Positions 5,911-12,905 of a stretch of 36,631 nucleotides of DNA are shown here, in pieces (positions within the stretch are counted from its first letter, which is position 1; the number at the start of each line of letters is the position of its first letter). Source of the stretch: a virus; the IMG/VR virus record IMGVR_UViG_3300046535_001273, positions 1 through 36,631 of that record, one strand, 5' to 3'. The notes below the pieces were generated by a model that did not search any database, was not told the DNA's origin, and saw only the letters and a list, made by a program, of their open reading frames with translations. The position numbers and the translations under genes are program-made.

Positions 5911-6125
5911 AACCAGCGACGGGAACTGAACTGCCACCACGCACGTTCGCATGCCGTCGGCCAGAGGGGAGCCGCTACTACTCGCTGCGCATCTCCGCGG
6001 GCGGTCACCATATCCAGACGGTGGTCCTCACTGCTGAGGAAGTGCGTTCCTGCGCAGAGACGCTGCTGGGGGCGCTCGGCTGGACGCTCATGCCTGCGCA
6101 CCCCAACCCACCGGAGCCGCAATGA
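5907..6125 (+). CDS. Small hypothetical protein (72 aa)
   Basis: The GTG start overlaps the TGA of the nuclease gene. Strands YYSLRISAGGHHIQTVVLTAEEVRSCAETLL suggest a small beta-beta-alpha protein. No family is recognised. Tight overlaps on both sides support a coupled gene. Confidence 0.55.
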   Translation: MKPATGTELPPRTFACRRPEGSRYYSLRISAGGHHIQTVVLTAEEVRSCAETLLGALGWTLMPAHPNPPEPQ

Positions 6126-6403
6126 TCGCACTCGCCGCCCTGACCGCCATCCTCCAGCGCCACGATCCTGCCCATGTCGCCTGGGTCGGTGACGATGAAT
6201 ACGACATCGAGTCCATCGCGATTCTCGAACGCCTCAGCGACACGATGGAGGCTCCCGAGGTGGCGGCGTTGGTGCATGACGTGTTTGTGCGGACGTTTCA
6301 TCCATCGATGGTGCCAGCGGCGGATGATGCGCTGTGGCGGGAGATCGCGGGGGAGATTATGGGCTTTATCGGCGATAACCACGACCGCACCGGTGCCCGG
6401 TGA
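6122..6403 (+). CDS. Hypothetical protein (93 aa)
   Basis: The ATG overlaps the previous stop (ATGA). Acidic and helical, with WVGDDEYDIESIAILERLSD and VHDVFVRTFHP segments; no family is recognised. Its 3' end overlaps the opposite-strand XRE remnant (6298-6582), suggesting that a rearrangement joined the two. Confidence 0.55.
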   Translation: MIALAALTAILQRHDPAHVAWVGDDEYDIESIAILERLSDTMEAPEVAALVHDVFVRTFHPSMVPAADDALWREIAGEIMGFIGDNHDRTGAR

Positions 6404-6582
6404 CAATGCGGAGTGGCGGAGAGCGCGTGGTCCTCGGGCTTGCTCGTGCCGCGCATCCACTTACTGACGCTCGCGCCCTTCAGTGTGCCGCCGGACGCAC
6501 GCACAAAATCGGCTTGTTTCCAACCTCGCTCGTGCAGTCGATCCCGTAACCAGAGTTCAAAAGGTTGCACCGTTGCTTGCAC
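6298..6582 (-). pseudogene. Remnant of an XRE-type repressor gene
   Basis: Read leftwards, the frame gives FELWLRDRLHERGWKQADF ... SVSKWMRGTSKPED, a clear XRE helix-turn-helix with its recognition helix. The helices that should follow are missing; instead the frame runs on as unrelated sequence and stops inside the coding region of the plus-strand gene 6122-6403. GTG 6582, preceded by a G-rich run, is the likeliest start, and an ATG at about 6650 is also in frame. It faces the intact XRE gene at 6680, as a cI gene faces cro, so I read it as the decayed half of a lysogeny switch. A very short functional protein cannot be excluded. Confidence 0.45.
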
Positions 6583-6619
6583 CGTCGTACCCCCCCGTAG
6601 AGTCGATTCTACCGGAGTG

Positions 6620-6648
6620 TTGACAAAAACCTGAACAAGTTCTATCAT
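6620..6648 (+). promoter_or_regulatory. Promoter P3 for the XRE gene and early operon
   Basis: TTGACA (6620-6625), 17-base spacer, TATCAT (6643-6648). The palindrome GAACAAGTTC (6633-6642) fills the downstream part of the spacer and is a likely operator. The ATG at 6680 follows 32 bases later with GGAGG between. Confidence 0.8.
6633..6642. promoter_or_regulatory. Operator-like palindrome GAACAAGTTC in P3
   Basis: GAAC-AA-GTTC, perfectly symmetric and next to the -10 of P3. It differs from O1-O3, implying a separate regulator; the XRE protein at 6680 is the natural candidate. Confidence 0.5.
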
Positions 6649-6679
6649 CGTGCTCATACTCACTACTGGAGGAAAGAGT

Positions 6680-6931
6680 ATGCGGTATCGGGTGACACAT
6701 CTCTGGGACGTGCTAAAGGCGCAAGAGCGATCGCTCGCATGGCTCTCGCGCAAGACGGGCTATTCCACGCAATACCTATCCCTGCTGAAAAAAGGTCAAC
6801 GTGAGCGCGTATCAGCGGAGTTCGTGTCTGCGGTGTGCACAGCACTCGGATTACCCCTCTCCGCTCTTTTTATGCCCGTGACTTCTACTGAAGTAGATGA
6901 AATCGTTACTCAAGTGGAGGTAGCCGACTGA
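6680..6931 (+). CDS. XRE-family transcriptional regulator (Cro/CI-like, 83 aa)
   Basis: ATG 6680 follows GGAGG. Residues about 5-65 are a typical five-helix XRE domain: LWDVLKAQERSLAWLSRKTG, YSTQYLSLLKKGQ (recognition helix), then AEFVSAVCTALGLPLSALF. The C-terminal tail is short and acidic, so it lacks a dimerisation or cleavage domain and is more Cro-like than CI-like. It is the first gene behind P3. Confidence 0.85.
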   Translation: MRYRVTHLWDVLKAQERSLAWLSRKTGYSTQYLSLLKKGQRERVSAEFVSAVCTALGLPLSALFMPVTSTEVDEIVTQVEVAD

Positions 6932-7167
6932 TGCCACGCCCGCACCGCATCCCCGCCAATGAGCGGATCGCGCTCGACCTCCCGGAGGCGGCCGCGGCGT
7001 TATCGATCAGTCTGGGCACGCTCATGACGATGGTCGACGCGGGCGAGGTGCCGGTGACGCGGGTGCATGGGATGAAGCGCATCATGCTCGACGACCTGCG
7101 CACCTATTGCCTCCAGAACCGTGATCCGATGCCACTGCCGTATGCCAGGAAAGGACGGATCGCATGA
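6931..7167 (+). CDS. Excisionase-like HTH protein (78 aa)
   Basis: The ATG overlaps the previous stop (TGATG). Residues about 12-60 form an excisionase/HTH_17-like domain: IALDLPEAAAALSISLGTLMTMVDAGEVPVTRVHGMKRIMLDDLRTY, with the turn, a short wing and the closing DLxxY. It probably binds DNA. No integrase was found, so a role in early gene control is likelier than excision. Confidence 0.75.
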   Translation: MPRPHRIPANERIALDLPEAAAALSISLGTLMTMVDAGEVPVTRVHGMKRIMLDDLRTYCLQNRDPMPLPYARKGRIA

Positions 7168-7257
7168 TCGCTCGTGCCATCCACTATGAAGGTATCCCAG
7201 AAGCATGCCTGGAGGACGGAATATTTTACAAATGTCCCGCGAAGGGGGGTGAGGGGG

Positions 7258-7476
7258 ATGGACGGGAAACTGATTCGCGAGGGCGACCTGGTGAATCTGC
7301 TGATGGACTTCAACGCGCGCCTGATGCGGCGAAACCTCGAGGACCAGCGCGAGTTGCGACGGTTGACGTCGCTGGCGCTCGAGCTGGAACAGCGCCGGCG
7401 CAAACGTGGCAATGGCCCAGGAGTGCCAATCGGCGTGCCGACAGCAGACGGGCAAACGTCTGAGGCGGCTGAGTGA
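7258..7476 (+). CDS. Small hypothetical protein (72 aa)
   Basis: ATG 7258 follows a G-rich site (GGGGTGAGGGGG). Residues 10-45 form a charged helix (LLMDFNARLMRRNLEDQRELRRLTSLALELEQRRRKR) that could be a coiled coil. Family unknown. An upstream start at 7174 in this frame would give 100 aa without a clear ribosome site, and a frame opening at 7164 competes with it; the stretch 7168-7257 otherwise holds nothing I recognise. Confidence 0.5.
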   Translation: MDGKLIREGDLVNLLMDFNARLMRRNLEDQRELRRLTSLALELEQRRRKRGNGPGVPIGVPTADGQTSEAAE

Positions 7477-7505
7477 GCTGGAACTGGCTAAGGAGAGTAT
7501 GACAC

Positions 7506-7712
7506 ATGGGGACATCACTGGTCAAGGATCCAATCATTGACCCTGCGGCGGAGCGCGCGCTTGCGTGGGTACGGCTGCTTGCCCCGCGCACCCCAGAGGA
7601 GGCCGCAATGGCACGGCGGATTGCGGGGGCCTCGCGGCATATCTGGGCGTTCCGCCTCCAGCTCACCATCGAGGAGCGCATGGCCTGGTACCGCGCGTGG
7701 GGCTCACGATGA
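7506..7712 (+). CDS. Small hypothetical protein (68 aa)
   Basis: ATG 7506, preceded by AAGGAGAG; ATG 7500 is in the same frame. Helical (ERALAWVRLLAPRTPEEAAMARRIAGASRHIWAFRLQLTIEERMAWY). No known family. Its stop overlaps the next start (ATGA). Confidence 0.6.
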   Translation: MGTSLVKDPIIDPAAERALAWVRLLAPRTPEEAAMARRIAGASRHIWAFRLQLTIEERMAWYRAWGSR

Positions 7713-8509
7713 GCAGCAAAGAGCGCCAACGACCCGGACATCAGGACGCGATCGCCATCCGCCGCGCCGTCGCGTACCTGGAAAAGCTCGGGCGCCTGGA
7801 CGAGTTGCAAAGTGCGGTCGGGACGGACATCGCGGGGATCCTCGACGAGGTGCTGACGACAGGCGCGGTGGTCAGGGTCAGGATCGCTAACCGCGGCAAT
7901 CCTGGCGTGATGCTACCTCCGGTCCGTCGCCGCAGCGATGACGCCTGGACGGAGGCTATGGACGAGCAAATGCGCGTGCGCTACTACGAGCGTGGGCAGA
8001 CGTTTCCCCAGATCGCGGAAGCGATGGGGCGCTCGGCCGAGGCGTGTCGGACACGGGCGCGGCGGCTGGGCTGGGAAGCGAGTTACGAACTGACGCGCTG
8101 GACCGATGCCGAGGATGAGGCGCTCGCGGCGCTCGTGGCGGCGAAGGTCGGGTCGAAGCGGATCGCGGCGGAGGTCGGGCGCTCGCTCCAGGCGGTACTC
8201 CATCGCATGCGGCATCTGCAACTGACTGGTGCGATCGCCACCGAGAAGTCGCATCACGCCTACACCGTGGCGGAAATGGACGCGCTCAGGACCCAGTGGG
8301 AGGCAGGAGTGCGCATCCGTGAGATTGCCGCCGCGCTCGGCCGGAGCGAGGGCAGCGTCACCCACCAGGCGCGCCGCATCGGTCTCACGGGCACACGGAC
8401 GCCACCGCTGCCGGTCTACAACACCCGTCCCTACCGCAACCTGACCGCAATCGGCCGGGTGGCGGAGCGCCGGAAGCTCGCGCGGCTCGCGGAACGGAGA
8501 GAGGCATGA
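7709..8509 (+). CDS. DNA-binding protein with three SANT/Myb-like repeats (266 aa)
   Basis: The ATG overlaps the previous stop. Three similar helical repeats are seen: about 76-122 (DDAWTEAMDEQMRV ... QIAEAMGRSAEACRTRARRL), 130-172 (RWTDAEDEALAALV ... RIAAEVGRSLQAVLHRMRHL) and 184-227 (YTVAEMDALRTQW ... EIAAALGRSEGSVTHQARRI). Each has the Myb/SANT order of an aromatic start, an acidic helix, an xxIAxxxGRS turn and an Arg-rich recognition helix. The N-terminal 70 residues are a separate helical region. It probably binds DNA as an early regulator or recombination accessory. It lies two genes upstream of bet. Confidence 0.72.
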   Translation: MSSKERQRPGHQDAIAIRRAVAYLEKLGRLDELQSAVGTDIAGILDEVLTTGAVVRVRIANRGNPGVMLPPVRRRSDDAWTEAMDEQMRVRYYERGQTFPQIAEAMGRSAEACRTRARRLGWEASYELTRWTDAEDEALAALVAAKVGSKRIAAEVGRSLQAVLHRMRHLQLTGAIATEKSHHAYTVAEMDALRTQWEAGVRIREIAAALGRSEGSVTHQARRIGLTGTRTPPLPVYNTRPYRNLTAIGRVAERRKLARLAERREA

Positions 8510-8754
8510 CGGACGAGAAACGGCCGATTTACCTGGGAAGTCCTGACTGGGAAGCGGAGCCCGAGCAAGCGGTCGCGCTGGCGCGCATGGAGCGACTTGC
8601 CGAGGTGCGCATTGCGGTGGGCGAGTTGGAAGTCGCGCGCTACGAGGCCGAGGAGTTGGAAAGCCGGTTGCATGTGACCGGCTGTAACGGTACACGGCAA
8701 CCGGCTTTCCAAAAGAGCAGATTGATGATGAAGAAGGACACAGATGGCAAGTAA
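8506..8754 (+). CDS. Hypothetical protein containing hairpin element H2 (82 aa)
   Basis: The ATG overlaps the previous stop (ATGA). Residues 1-50 are acidic and helical (ARMERLAEVRIAVGELEVARYEAEELES). Residues about 51-69 are encoded by H2 (LHVTGCNGTRQPAF), then comes a short basic tail. The frame is open through the element, so the hairpin is read as protein. H2 probably changed the native C-terminus. The stop lies 10 bases inside the bet gene. Confidence 0.6.
   Translation: MTDEKRPIYLGSPDWEAEPEQAVALARMERLAEVRIAVGELEVARYEAEELESRLHVTGCNGTRQPAFQKSRLMMKKDTDGK
8656..8712 (-). repeat. Hairpin element H2
   Basis: The outer arms TTGGAAAGCCGGTTGC (8656-8671) and 8697-8712 are perfectly complementary over 16 bp. 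In H1 orientation (minus strand) the 25-nt centre reads C-GTGT-A, CCG, loop TTACAGC, CGG, T-C-ACAT. Both outer stem and inner stem (CCG/CGG instead of GCG/CGC) differ from H1 yet still pair. It lies in frame in the 8506 gene, 32 bases before bet. Confidence 0.9.
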
Positions 8755-9634
8755 CGGCAACGCGGTCGCACTGCGGCCGGTAATGGAAATCACGTCTGAG
8801 GAGCGGTTCACGCACGAGGACATCGAACTTGTGAGGGCGACGGTATGCAAAGGCGCGAGCGATGCGGAGTTGCGCCTGTTCTTGAATCAATGCGTGCGCA
8901 CGGGACTGGATCCGCTCGCCCGTCAGATCTACTCAATCCCACGTGGCAACGGCAGAACGATCCAGACGGGCATTGACGGCTATCGCCTGATCGCGCAGCG
9001 CACGGGCGAGTACGCGGGCAGTGACGACGCCATCTATGACGCGGAGACCGAGAACCACCCGAACCGCGCCACGGTGACGGTCTGGCGACTCGTGGAGGGC
9101 GTGCCGCGGGCCTTCACGGCGACGGCGCGCTGGTCGGAGTACAAACCAGAGTTGGGAGATCAGATGTGGCAGAAGATGCCGTACCTGATGATCGCAAAGT
9201 GCGCGGAGGCGCTGGCACTGCGGAAGGCATTCCCGCAGGAACTGTCCGGCATCTACACCGATGCGGAGATGGATCAGGCGACGACGGTGGACGGCACAGC
9301 GCGGGAAATCCGCACGGGCGCGATTCCGGTGCGGGTGCCGCGGCCGCCGGTGGGTGGTTCCTCACGGTCACAACTCCGTGAAACAGTCGCCAATCGTCCC
9401 GCGCCCGCCATCAGGGCGACGATCGCGCCAACGCCGGCGTTAGGCGATGAGGACGACGACGTGCTGCGCGACGAACTGCGGGAGTTGGGGACGCGGGGGT
9501 TCGACCTCGAGCGGTTCTTATCGGGACGGAACAAGGAGTTGGACGACCTGACACGCGAGGAGTTGGCGGGCATTCTGCCGACGGCGCGGGGCGTGGTGCA
9601 GAAGCGGGTGGAGCGACTGTCGCAGCAAGCGTAA
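8744..9634 (+). CDS. bet: Bet/RecT-family single-strand annealing protein (296 aa)
   Basis: Matches the phage recombination protein Bet family: CVRTGLDPLARQIYSIPRG, GIDGYRLIAQRTGEYAGSDD, then ATVTVWRL, RAFTATARWSEY, QMWQKMPYLMIAKCAEALAL and RKAFPQELSGIYTDAEMDQA are all characteristic. It anneals complementary single strands during phage recombination and is usually paired with an exonuclease; here the nearest candidate is the VRR-NUC protein at 11641. The C-terminal third is a charged linker plus a small helical domain. ATG 8744 overlaps the end of the previous gene and follows GAAGAAGGA. Confidence 0.92.
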   Translation: MASNGNAVALRPVMEITSEERFTHEDIELVRATVCKGASDAELRLFLNQCVRTGLDPLARQIYSIPRGNGRTIQTGIDGYRLIAQRTGEYAGSDDAIYDAETENHPNRATVTVWRLVEGVPRAFTATARWSEYKPELGDQMWQKMPYLMIAKCAEALALRKAFPQELSGIYTDAEMDQATTVDGTAREIRTGAIPVRVPRPPVGGSSRSQLRETVANRPAPAIRATIAPTPALGDEDDDVLRDELRELGTRGFDLERFLSGRNKELDDLTREELAGILPTARGVVQKRVERLSQQA

Positions 9635-9645
9635 GGGGCGGACGG

Positions 9646-9677
9646 AGCGGGCGCGGGTAGCGTGCCCGCTTTTCTTT
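9646..9677 (+). terminator. Terminator after bet
   Basis: AGCGGGC (9646-9652) pairs with GCCCGCT (9664-9670), followed by TTTCTTT. Twenty-nine bases (9647-9675) are repeated exactly at 10189-10217 after the next gene. Confidence 0.85.
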
Positions 9678-9692
9678 CCACAGGAGGCAAGG

Positions 9693-10175
9693 ATGGACCA
9701 CCTGAGCGGCGTGCCGAGTGCGGAGCGGTTTGGTGGAGACGACTGGCTGCCCGCGGACGCGATCGGGGAAATCGCGGACCGCCTGATCCAGACGGAGGAT
9801 CGGTTCGCGCATCTCAGGGACCGGACGCTCGTGTACTTCTGGAAAAAGAGGGGCGGCACGAAGGACGGGATGGCCATCCTCGGCACGTGCCTCAGGATCA
9901 CCGGTCCCTTGAAAGCCCTCGCACCGGGCGCGGATTTCTTTGTCGCCATGAGCGCCGATCAGTGGGAGTTGAACGGGATCGCGATCGGCAGCCACGAGGC
10001 GGAAGCAATCGTCAATCATGAGTTACGCCACGCGGGGATTCGCGAAGGGAAGCCCGTCATCAACCCGCACACGGCGGTCTTCTTTGTCGAGGAGATCGCG
10101 GAGTACGGACTGTTCACGCAGATGCTCCAGGCGGCAGGGACGGCCTTCCAACAGCTGGCCTTGGTTGCGGCATAG
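9693..10175 (+). CDS. Putative phage metallopeptidase (160 aa)
   Basis: ATG 9693 after AGGAGG. Residues 107-113 are NHELRHA, an HExxH zinc motif (His109, Glu110, His113). It is preceded by a domain (LVYFWKKRGGTKDGMAILG, ADFFVAMSADQWELN) that matches the putative phage metallopeptidase pattern, followed by a helix with VEEIAEYGLF in which a Glu could be the third ligand. Substrate and role are unknown. The gene is framed by two nearly identical terminators, like a cassette. Confidence 0.82.
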   Translation: MDHLSGVPSAERFGGDDWLPADAIGEIADRLIQTEDRFAHLRDRTLVYFWKKRGGTKDGMAILGTCLRITGPLKALAPGADFFVAMSADQWELNGIAIGSHEAEAIVNHELRHAGIREGKPVINPHTAVFFVEEIAEYGLFTQMLQAAGTAFQQLALVAA

Positions 10176-10188
10176 ACGACGTCATGGG

Positions 10189-10217
10189 GCGGGCGCGGGT
10201 AGCGTGCCCGCTTTTCT
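10189..10217 (+). terminator. Terminator after the metallopeptidase gene
   Basis: GCGGGC (10189-10194) pairs with GCCCGC (10206-10211), followed by TTTTCT. Identical over 29 bases to the terminator after bet. Confidence 0.85.
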
Positions 10218-10239
10218 ATCAGCATGGACGGGGGCGGGA

Positions 10240-11163
10240 ATGGCGCGGATGCCGTGGTTTCGGATGTGGTCAGAGGCGCGAAATGATGCCAAGTTGCGTC
10301 GGCTTGATGATGCTGAGTTTCGCATCTGGTTCAACCTCCTCTGCTACGCATCGGAAACGGCTGAACGTGGCGTGATACCCGCATGTAACGCCTATTTGCT
10401 TGCCGTTGAAGTGTGCAACGCCGATGTAACGCTCTTGAAACGCGCTGTATCGGACATGATGTTACTGCGACTCGTTAGCGCGCGTTGGGGGCCCGATGAG
10501 GACGATCAGGACGAGGTTGAAATCGTCTTCGAGCGTTGGGATGAGCGTCAATACGACAAGCCGTCGGACAGGCCATCAGCCGTTGCAGAGCGGGTAAAAC
10601 GCCATCGTGAGCGCTTGAAGCCAGAGGCGAGTAACGCCGATGTAACGCCACGTAACGCACAAGAGGAGATTAAGAGAAGAGAAGAGAAGAAGAGAGGAGA
10701 GGATACTCACAGATCACCCCCACCTCCCGCGCACGCGCGCGAGGCACCGACCCCCGCGGTGCGCGATGTTGTGAATGCGATCACGCATGCACTTGCGTAT
10801 GACCAGGATGCCCGACTCTCGGAGAAGGAACACGACCGCCTGATGGAGTCGGCGACACAGATCGTCGGCGCTGGCGGGACACCGGCCGAGGTGCCGGTCC
10901 GGGCGGAACGCTACGCCCGGAAATACCCGTCGATCGCGGTGACGCACGGAGGCCTCGCCGGGCACTGGGGCGAGTTGGCAGTGGAGCCAGTGGCACGCGA
11001 ATCGCCGAATGGCAGGGCATCGCCCGTCACCTTCGCGCAGCAAATCGAGGAGAACAACAAGCGGCACGATGAAGAGTTCCAGGCAGCACTGAGAGGTCAG
11101 AGCAATGCAGCAATCGGTATTTCTGGGGCAGATGAATCGACTCGCGGCCGCCTACCGGATTGA
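10240..11163 (+). CDS. Replisome organiser-like protein (307 aa)
   Basis: ATG 10240 follows GGGGCGGGA. Residues 1-120 have the pattern of phage replication-initiation N-terminal domains (WFRMWSEARNDAKLRRLDDAEFRIWFNLLCYASE ... WDERQYDKPSDRPSAVAERVKRHR). A highly charged linker follows (about 130-160, NAQEEIKRREEKKRGED), then a helical C-terminal domain. Such proteins open the origin and recruit the helicase loader. The linker DNA carries repeated GTAACGC words and a polypurine tract, so the origin may lie inside the gene. The next gene, helicase-loader-like, overlaps its 3' end by 59 bases. Confidence 0.75.
   Translation: MARMPWFRMWSEARNDAKLRRLDDAEFRIWFNLLCYASETAERGVIPACNAYLLAVEVCNADVTLLKRAVSDMMLLRLVSARWGPDEDDQDEVEIVFERWDERQYDKPSDRPSAVAERVKRHRERLKPEASNADVTPRNAQEEIKRREEKKRGEDTHRSPPPPAHAREAPTPAVRDVVNAITHALAYDQDARLSEKEHDRLMESATQIVGAGGTPAEVPVRAERYARKYPSIAVTHGGLAGHWGELAVEPVARESPNGRASPVTFAQQIEENNKRHDEEFQAALRGQSNAAIGISGADESTRGRLPD
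10385..10703 (+). other. Candidate replication origin: GTAACGC repeats and polypurine tract
   Basis: GTAACGC occurs at 10385-10391, 10426-10432, 10631-10637, 10642-10648 and 10652-10658. The last three are spaced 11 and 10 bases apart, about one helix turn, and are followed at once by an almost pure A/G tract (10660-10703). Iterons inside the initiator gene are a known phage arrangement. Part of the repetition follows from the repeated peptide NADVT, so this remains a candidate. Confidence 0.4.
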
Positions 11164-11644
11164 AGTTCCGGCGGCGACGCGGGCGGCGTACTGGACGCTG
11201 TTTGCCGCGACCGACGATCAGCGTTTTGTGGCAGCGTGTGAGCAGGCGATGCTGACCGAGCGGGCTTTTCCGATGCCGGCGGCGCTGACGGAGATCCTGA
11301 ACGGCTCGGTTGAGATCCGGCGCCGTACCGCAGTCGCGAACGGTTCGAGCAGAACGCCGCGACCGTGGACGGCGGAAGACTTCGACGTGCCGTTCGTGGC
11401 GACGCCGACGCTGTGGCGGCCCGGCTCGCGTGGACACGAGCGATGGCTGCACGCATCAGCGCGTCTGACCACGCTGCTGGAGCGTCGCCTGACGGAGCGC
11501 CTGGAGGAACTGGATCGCAATCCGAACGACGCGGATCTCGAGCGGCGCGTTCAGGTGCTGGTGCGCACGTTGGGGGAGCGGAGCACATGGCACGCGCACT
11601 TCGAGCAGACAGGGGAATCCCTGATTCCACGCGGCGCCCCGTGA
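11105..11644 (+). CDS. Helicase-loader-like protein (G39P type, 179 aa)
   Basis: The N-terminal half follows small phage helicase loaders: FLGQMNRLAAAYRIEVPAAT, AYWTLFAATDDQRFVAACEQAM, then FPMPAALTEIL, resembling the FPxxxEI signature seen in G39P-like proteins. The C-terminal half is Arg/Glu-rich and helical. Position directly after the replisome organiser supports a loader role. No replicative helicase gene was found, so the host enzyme is probably recruited. Confidence 0.6.
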   Translation: MQQSVFLGQMNRLAAAYRIEVPAATRAAYWTLFAATDDQRFVAACEQAMLTERAFPMPAALTEILNGSVEIRRRTAVANGSSRTPRPWTAEDFDVPFVATPTLWRPGSRGHERWLHASARLTTLLERRLTERLEELDRNPNDADLERRVQVLVRTLGERSTWHAHFEQTGESLIPRGAP

Positions 11645-12009
11645 CCACCGCCCGCGCCATCATCGACGCCGCCATGTCTGAGCGCGAACTGGCGACGATC
11701 TTCGAGGAGATGCTGCTGCGGGCGAGCTGGGGTTTTTATCACCCCCACGACGCGCGGCGTTCGCAGACGACGCTCGATTATGTCTGCTGGCGCGAGCGCG
11801 TGTTCTGGGCAGAACTGAAGACGCAGAAGGGGCGGCTCTCGCAGGATCGCTGGGTGAAAGATCGCTATGGGCGCATGTATTTCATCAAGGGGCAGGAAAG
11901 CGTCGTCGCCGAACTCCGCGCTGCGGGCCAGACCGTCTACATTTGGCGACCGGCCGATCTCCCGGAGATCGCGCGGGTCCTCTTCGGGGAAGGAGCGCAG
12001 GTGTTGTGA
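11641..12009 (+). CDS. VRR-NUC domain nuclease (122 aa)
   Basis: The GTG start overlaps the preceding stop (GTGA); ATG 11587 in the same frame is an alternative. The pattern is a VRR-NUC (PD-(D/E)xK) nuclease: FEEMLLRASWGFYHPHD, then TTLDYVCW, AELKTQKGRLSQD with the catalytic ExK, and LRAAGQTVYIWRPADLPEIARVL. Phage members often act in recombination or Holliday-junction processing. It may be the nuclease partner of Bet. Confidence 0.82.
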   Translation: MTTARAIIDAAMSERELATIFEEMLLRASWGFYHPHDARRSQTTLDYVCWRERVFWAELKTQKGRLSQDRWVKDRYGRMYFIKGQESVVAELRAAGQTVYIWRPADLPEIARVLFGEGAQVL

Positions 12010-12224
12010 CCGCGAACCACGAACCCCTCGTCGTCACCTCCACCGAGTTTCAACGCGCAATCGGCGAGTTGTTCACGCGGATCAGGATCGATCAGCGTCT
12101 CGTCATCGTCACCATGCACGACCGGCCAGCGCTGGTGATGATGCCCCACGCGGACTATGCGCTCTTGCGCCGCCGGCGTCAGGACGACGACGCGGCCGCG
12201 CGACTGTGGGCGGTGACGCTGTGA
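12006..12224 (+). CDS. Phd/YefM-like antitoxin, no toxin partner (72 aa)
   Basis: The GTG start overlaps the previous TGA. Residues 10-55 fit the Phd/YefM fold: VVTSTEFQRAIGELFTRIRIDQRLVIVTMHDRPALVMMPHADYALL. These antitoxins bind DNA and neutralise RelE- or Doc-type toxins. No toxin gene is adjacent, so it may neutralise a host toxin or act only as a regulator. Confidence 0.72.
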   Translation: MTANHEPLVVTSTEFQRAIGELFTRIRIDQRLVIVTMHDRPALVMMPHADYALLRRRRQDDDAAARLWAVTL

Positions 12225-12265
12225 GTATCCCTATTTCCGCACAGGATCGCTCAGGAGACGCGAAC

Positions 12266-12640
12266 ATGGCGAAAACGACCACGATTGCCTCTGACGATGC
12301 AACGGCCCGTAGCGTGGGGCTCACGGCGGTTCCTGACACGTTTGCGAACCCCGGCGTGACCTCGGTGGCCCTGACGATGCCCGACGTGCCCGGCCGCTGT
12401 CTGCTGGCTGACGACACGTGTACCTTCGACGTGCTGGCGTGGTACGGGCCGCGGCAGGAATGCGTGACGATGGAGTGGTTCGGCGCCACCGTCCGCCGTC
12501 TCACGGCGGAACCCATCACCGCAGAGGGGTTGGCGGTGGCACTCAGGGCAGCGTTTCGGGAGGCGCTGGGGGATGCGTGGGCGCGGGTCAAGATCCGCCA
12601 TCACGTGATAGACGGCGTGGAACTCGAGGTGGAAGTTTGA
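12266..12640 (+). CDS. Hypothetical protein (124 aa)
   Basis: ATG 12266 follows CAGGAGA; an in-frame GTG at 12221 overlaps the previous stop and is an alternative. The sequence is beta-rich (SVALTMPDVPGRCLLADDTCTFDVLAWYG), then EWFGATVRRL, a helix (EGLAVALRAAFREALG) and a final strand pair. I do not recognise it. Confidence 0.6.
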   Translation: MAKTTTIASDDATARSVGLTAVPDTFANPGVTSVALTMPDVPGRCLLADDTCTFDVLAWYGPRQECVTMEWFGATVRRLTAEPITAEGLAVALRAAFREALGDAWARVKIRHHVIDGVELEVEV

Positions 12641-12903
12641 AGACCTGCACGCGCTGTCACCAGGCCAAAGCCCTCGACGCCTTCCCGCCCCGGCGCACTA
12701 CCCGCGATGGCCGTGACTCCCACTGCCGCGCCTGTGCCAACGCGGCCACCCGCGCCTGGCGGGCTGCCAACCCGGAGACGATGCGGTCTGCACGCCGGCG
12801 GTGGCGTCTGGCCGATCAGCAGCGCCGTGCCGATCTGCCACGACCGCCCGTGCAGCCCCGCGTGGCGCAACGGAAGCGCCGTGCGATGCGGAAGGTGCGA
12901 TGA
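12637..12903 (+). CDS. Zinc-ribbon protein of the HNH/endonuclease VII-associated type (88 aa)
   Basis: A TTG start overlaps the preceding stop. The N-terminus CTRCHQAKALDAFPPRRTTRDGRDSHCRACANA has the CxxC-x(20s)-CxxC ribbon typical of short phage proteins next to or fused to HNH nucleases. The rest is basic (RRRWRLADQQRRADLPRPP). No HNH catalytic residues are present, so it probably binds nucleic acid. Confidence 0.65.
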   Translation: MKTCTRCHQAKALDAFPPRRTTRDGRDSHCRACANAATRAWRAANPETMRSARRRWRLADQQRRADLPRPPVQPRVAQRKRRAMRKVR

Positions 12904-12905
12904 TG

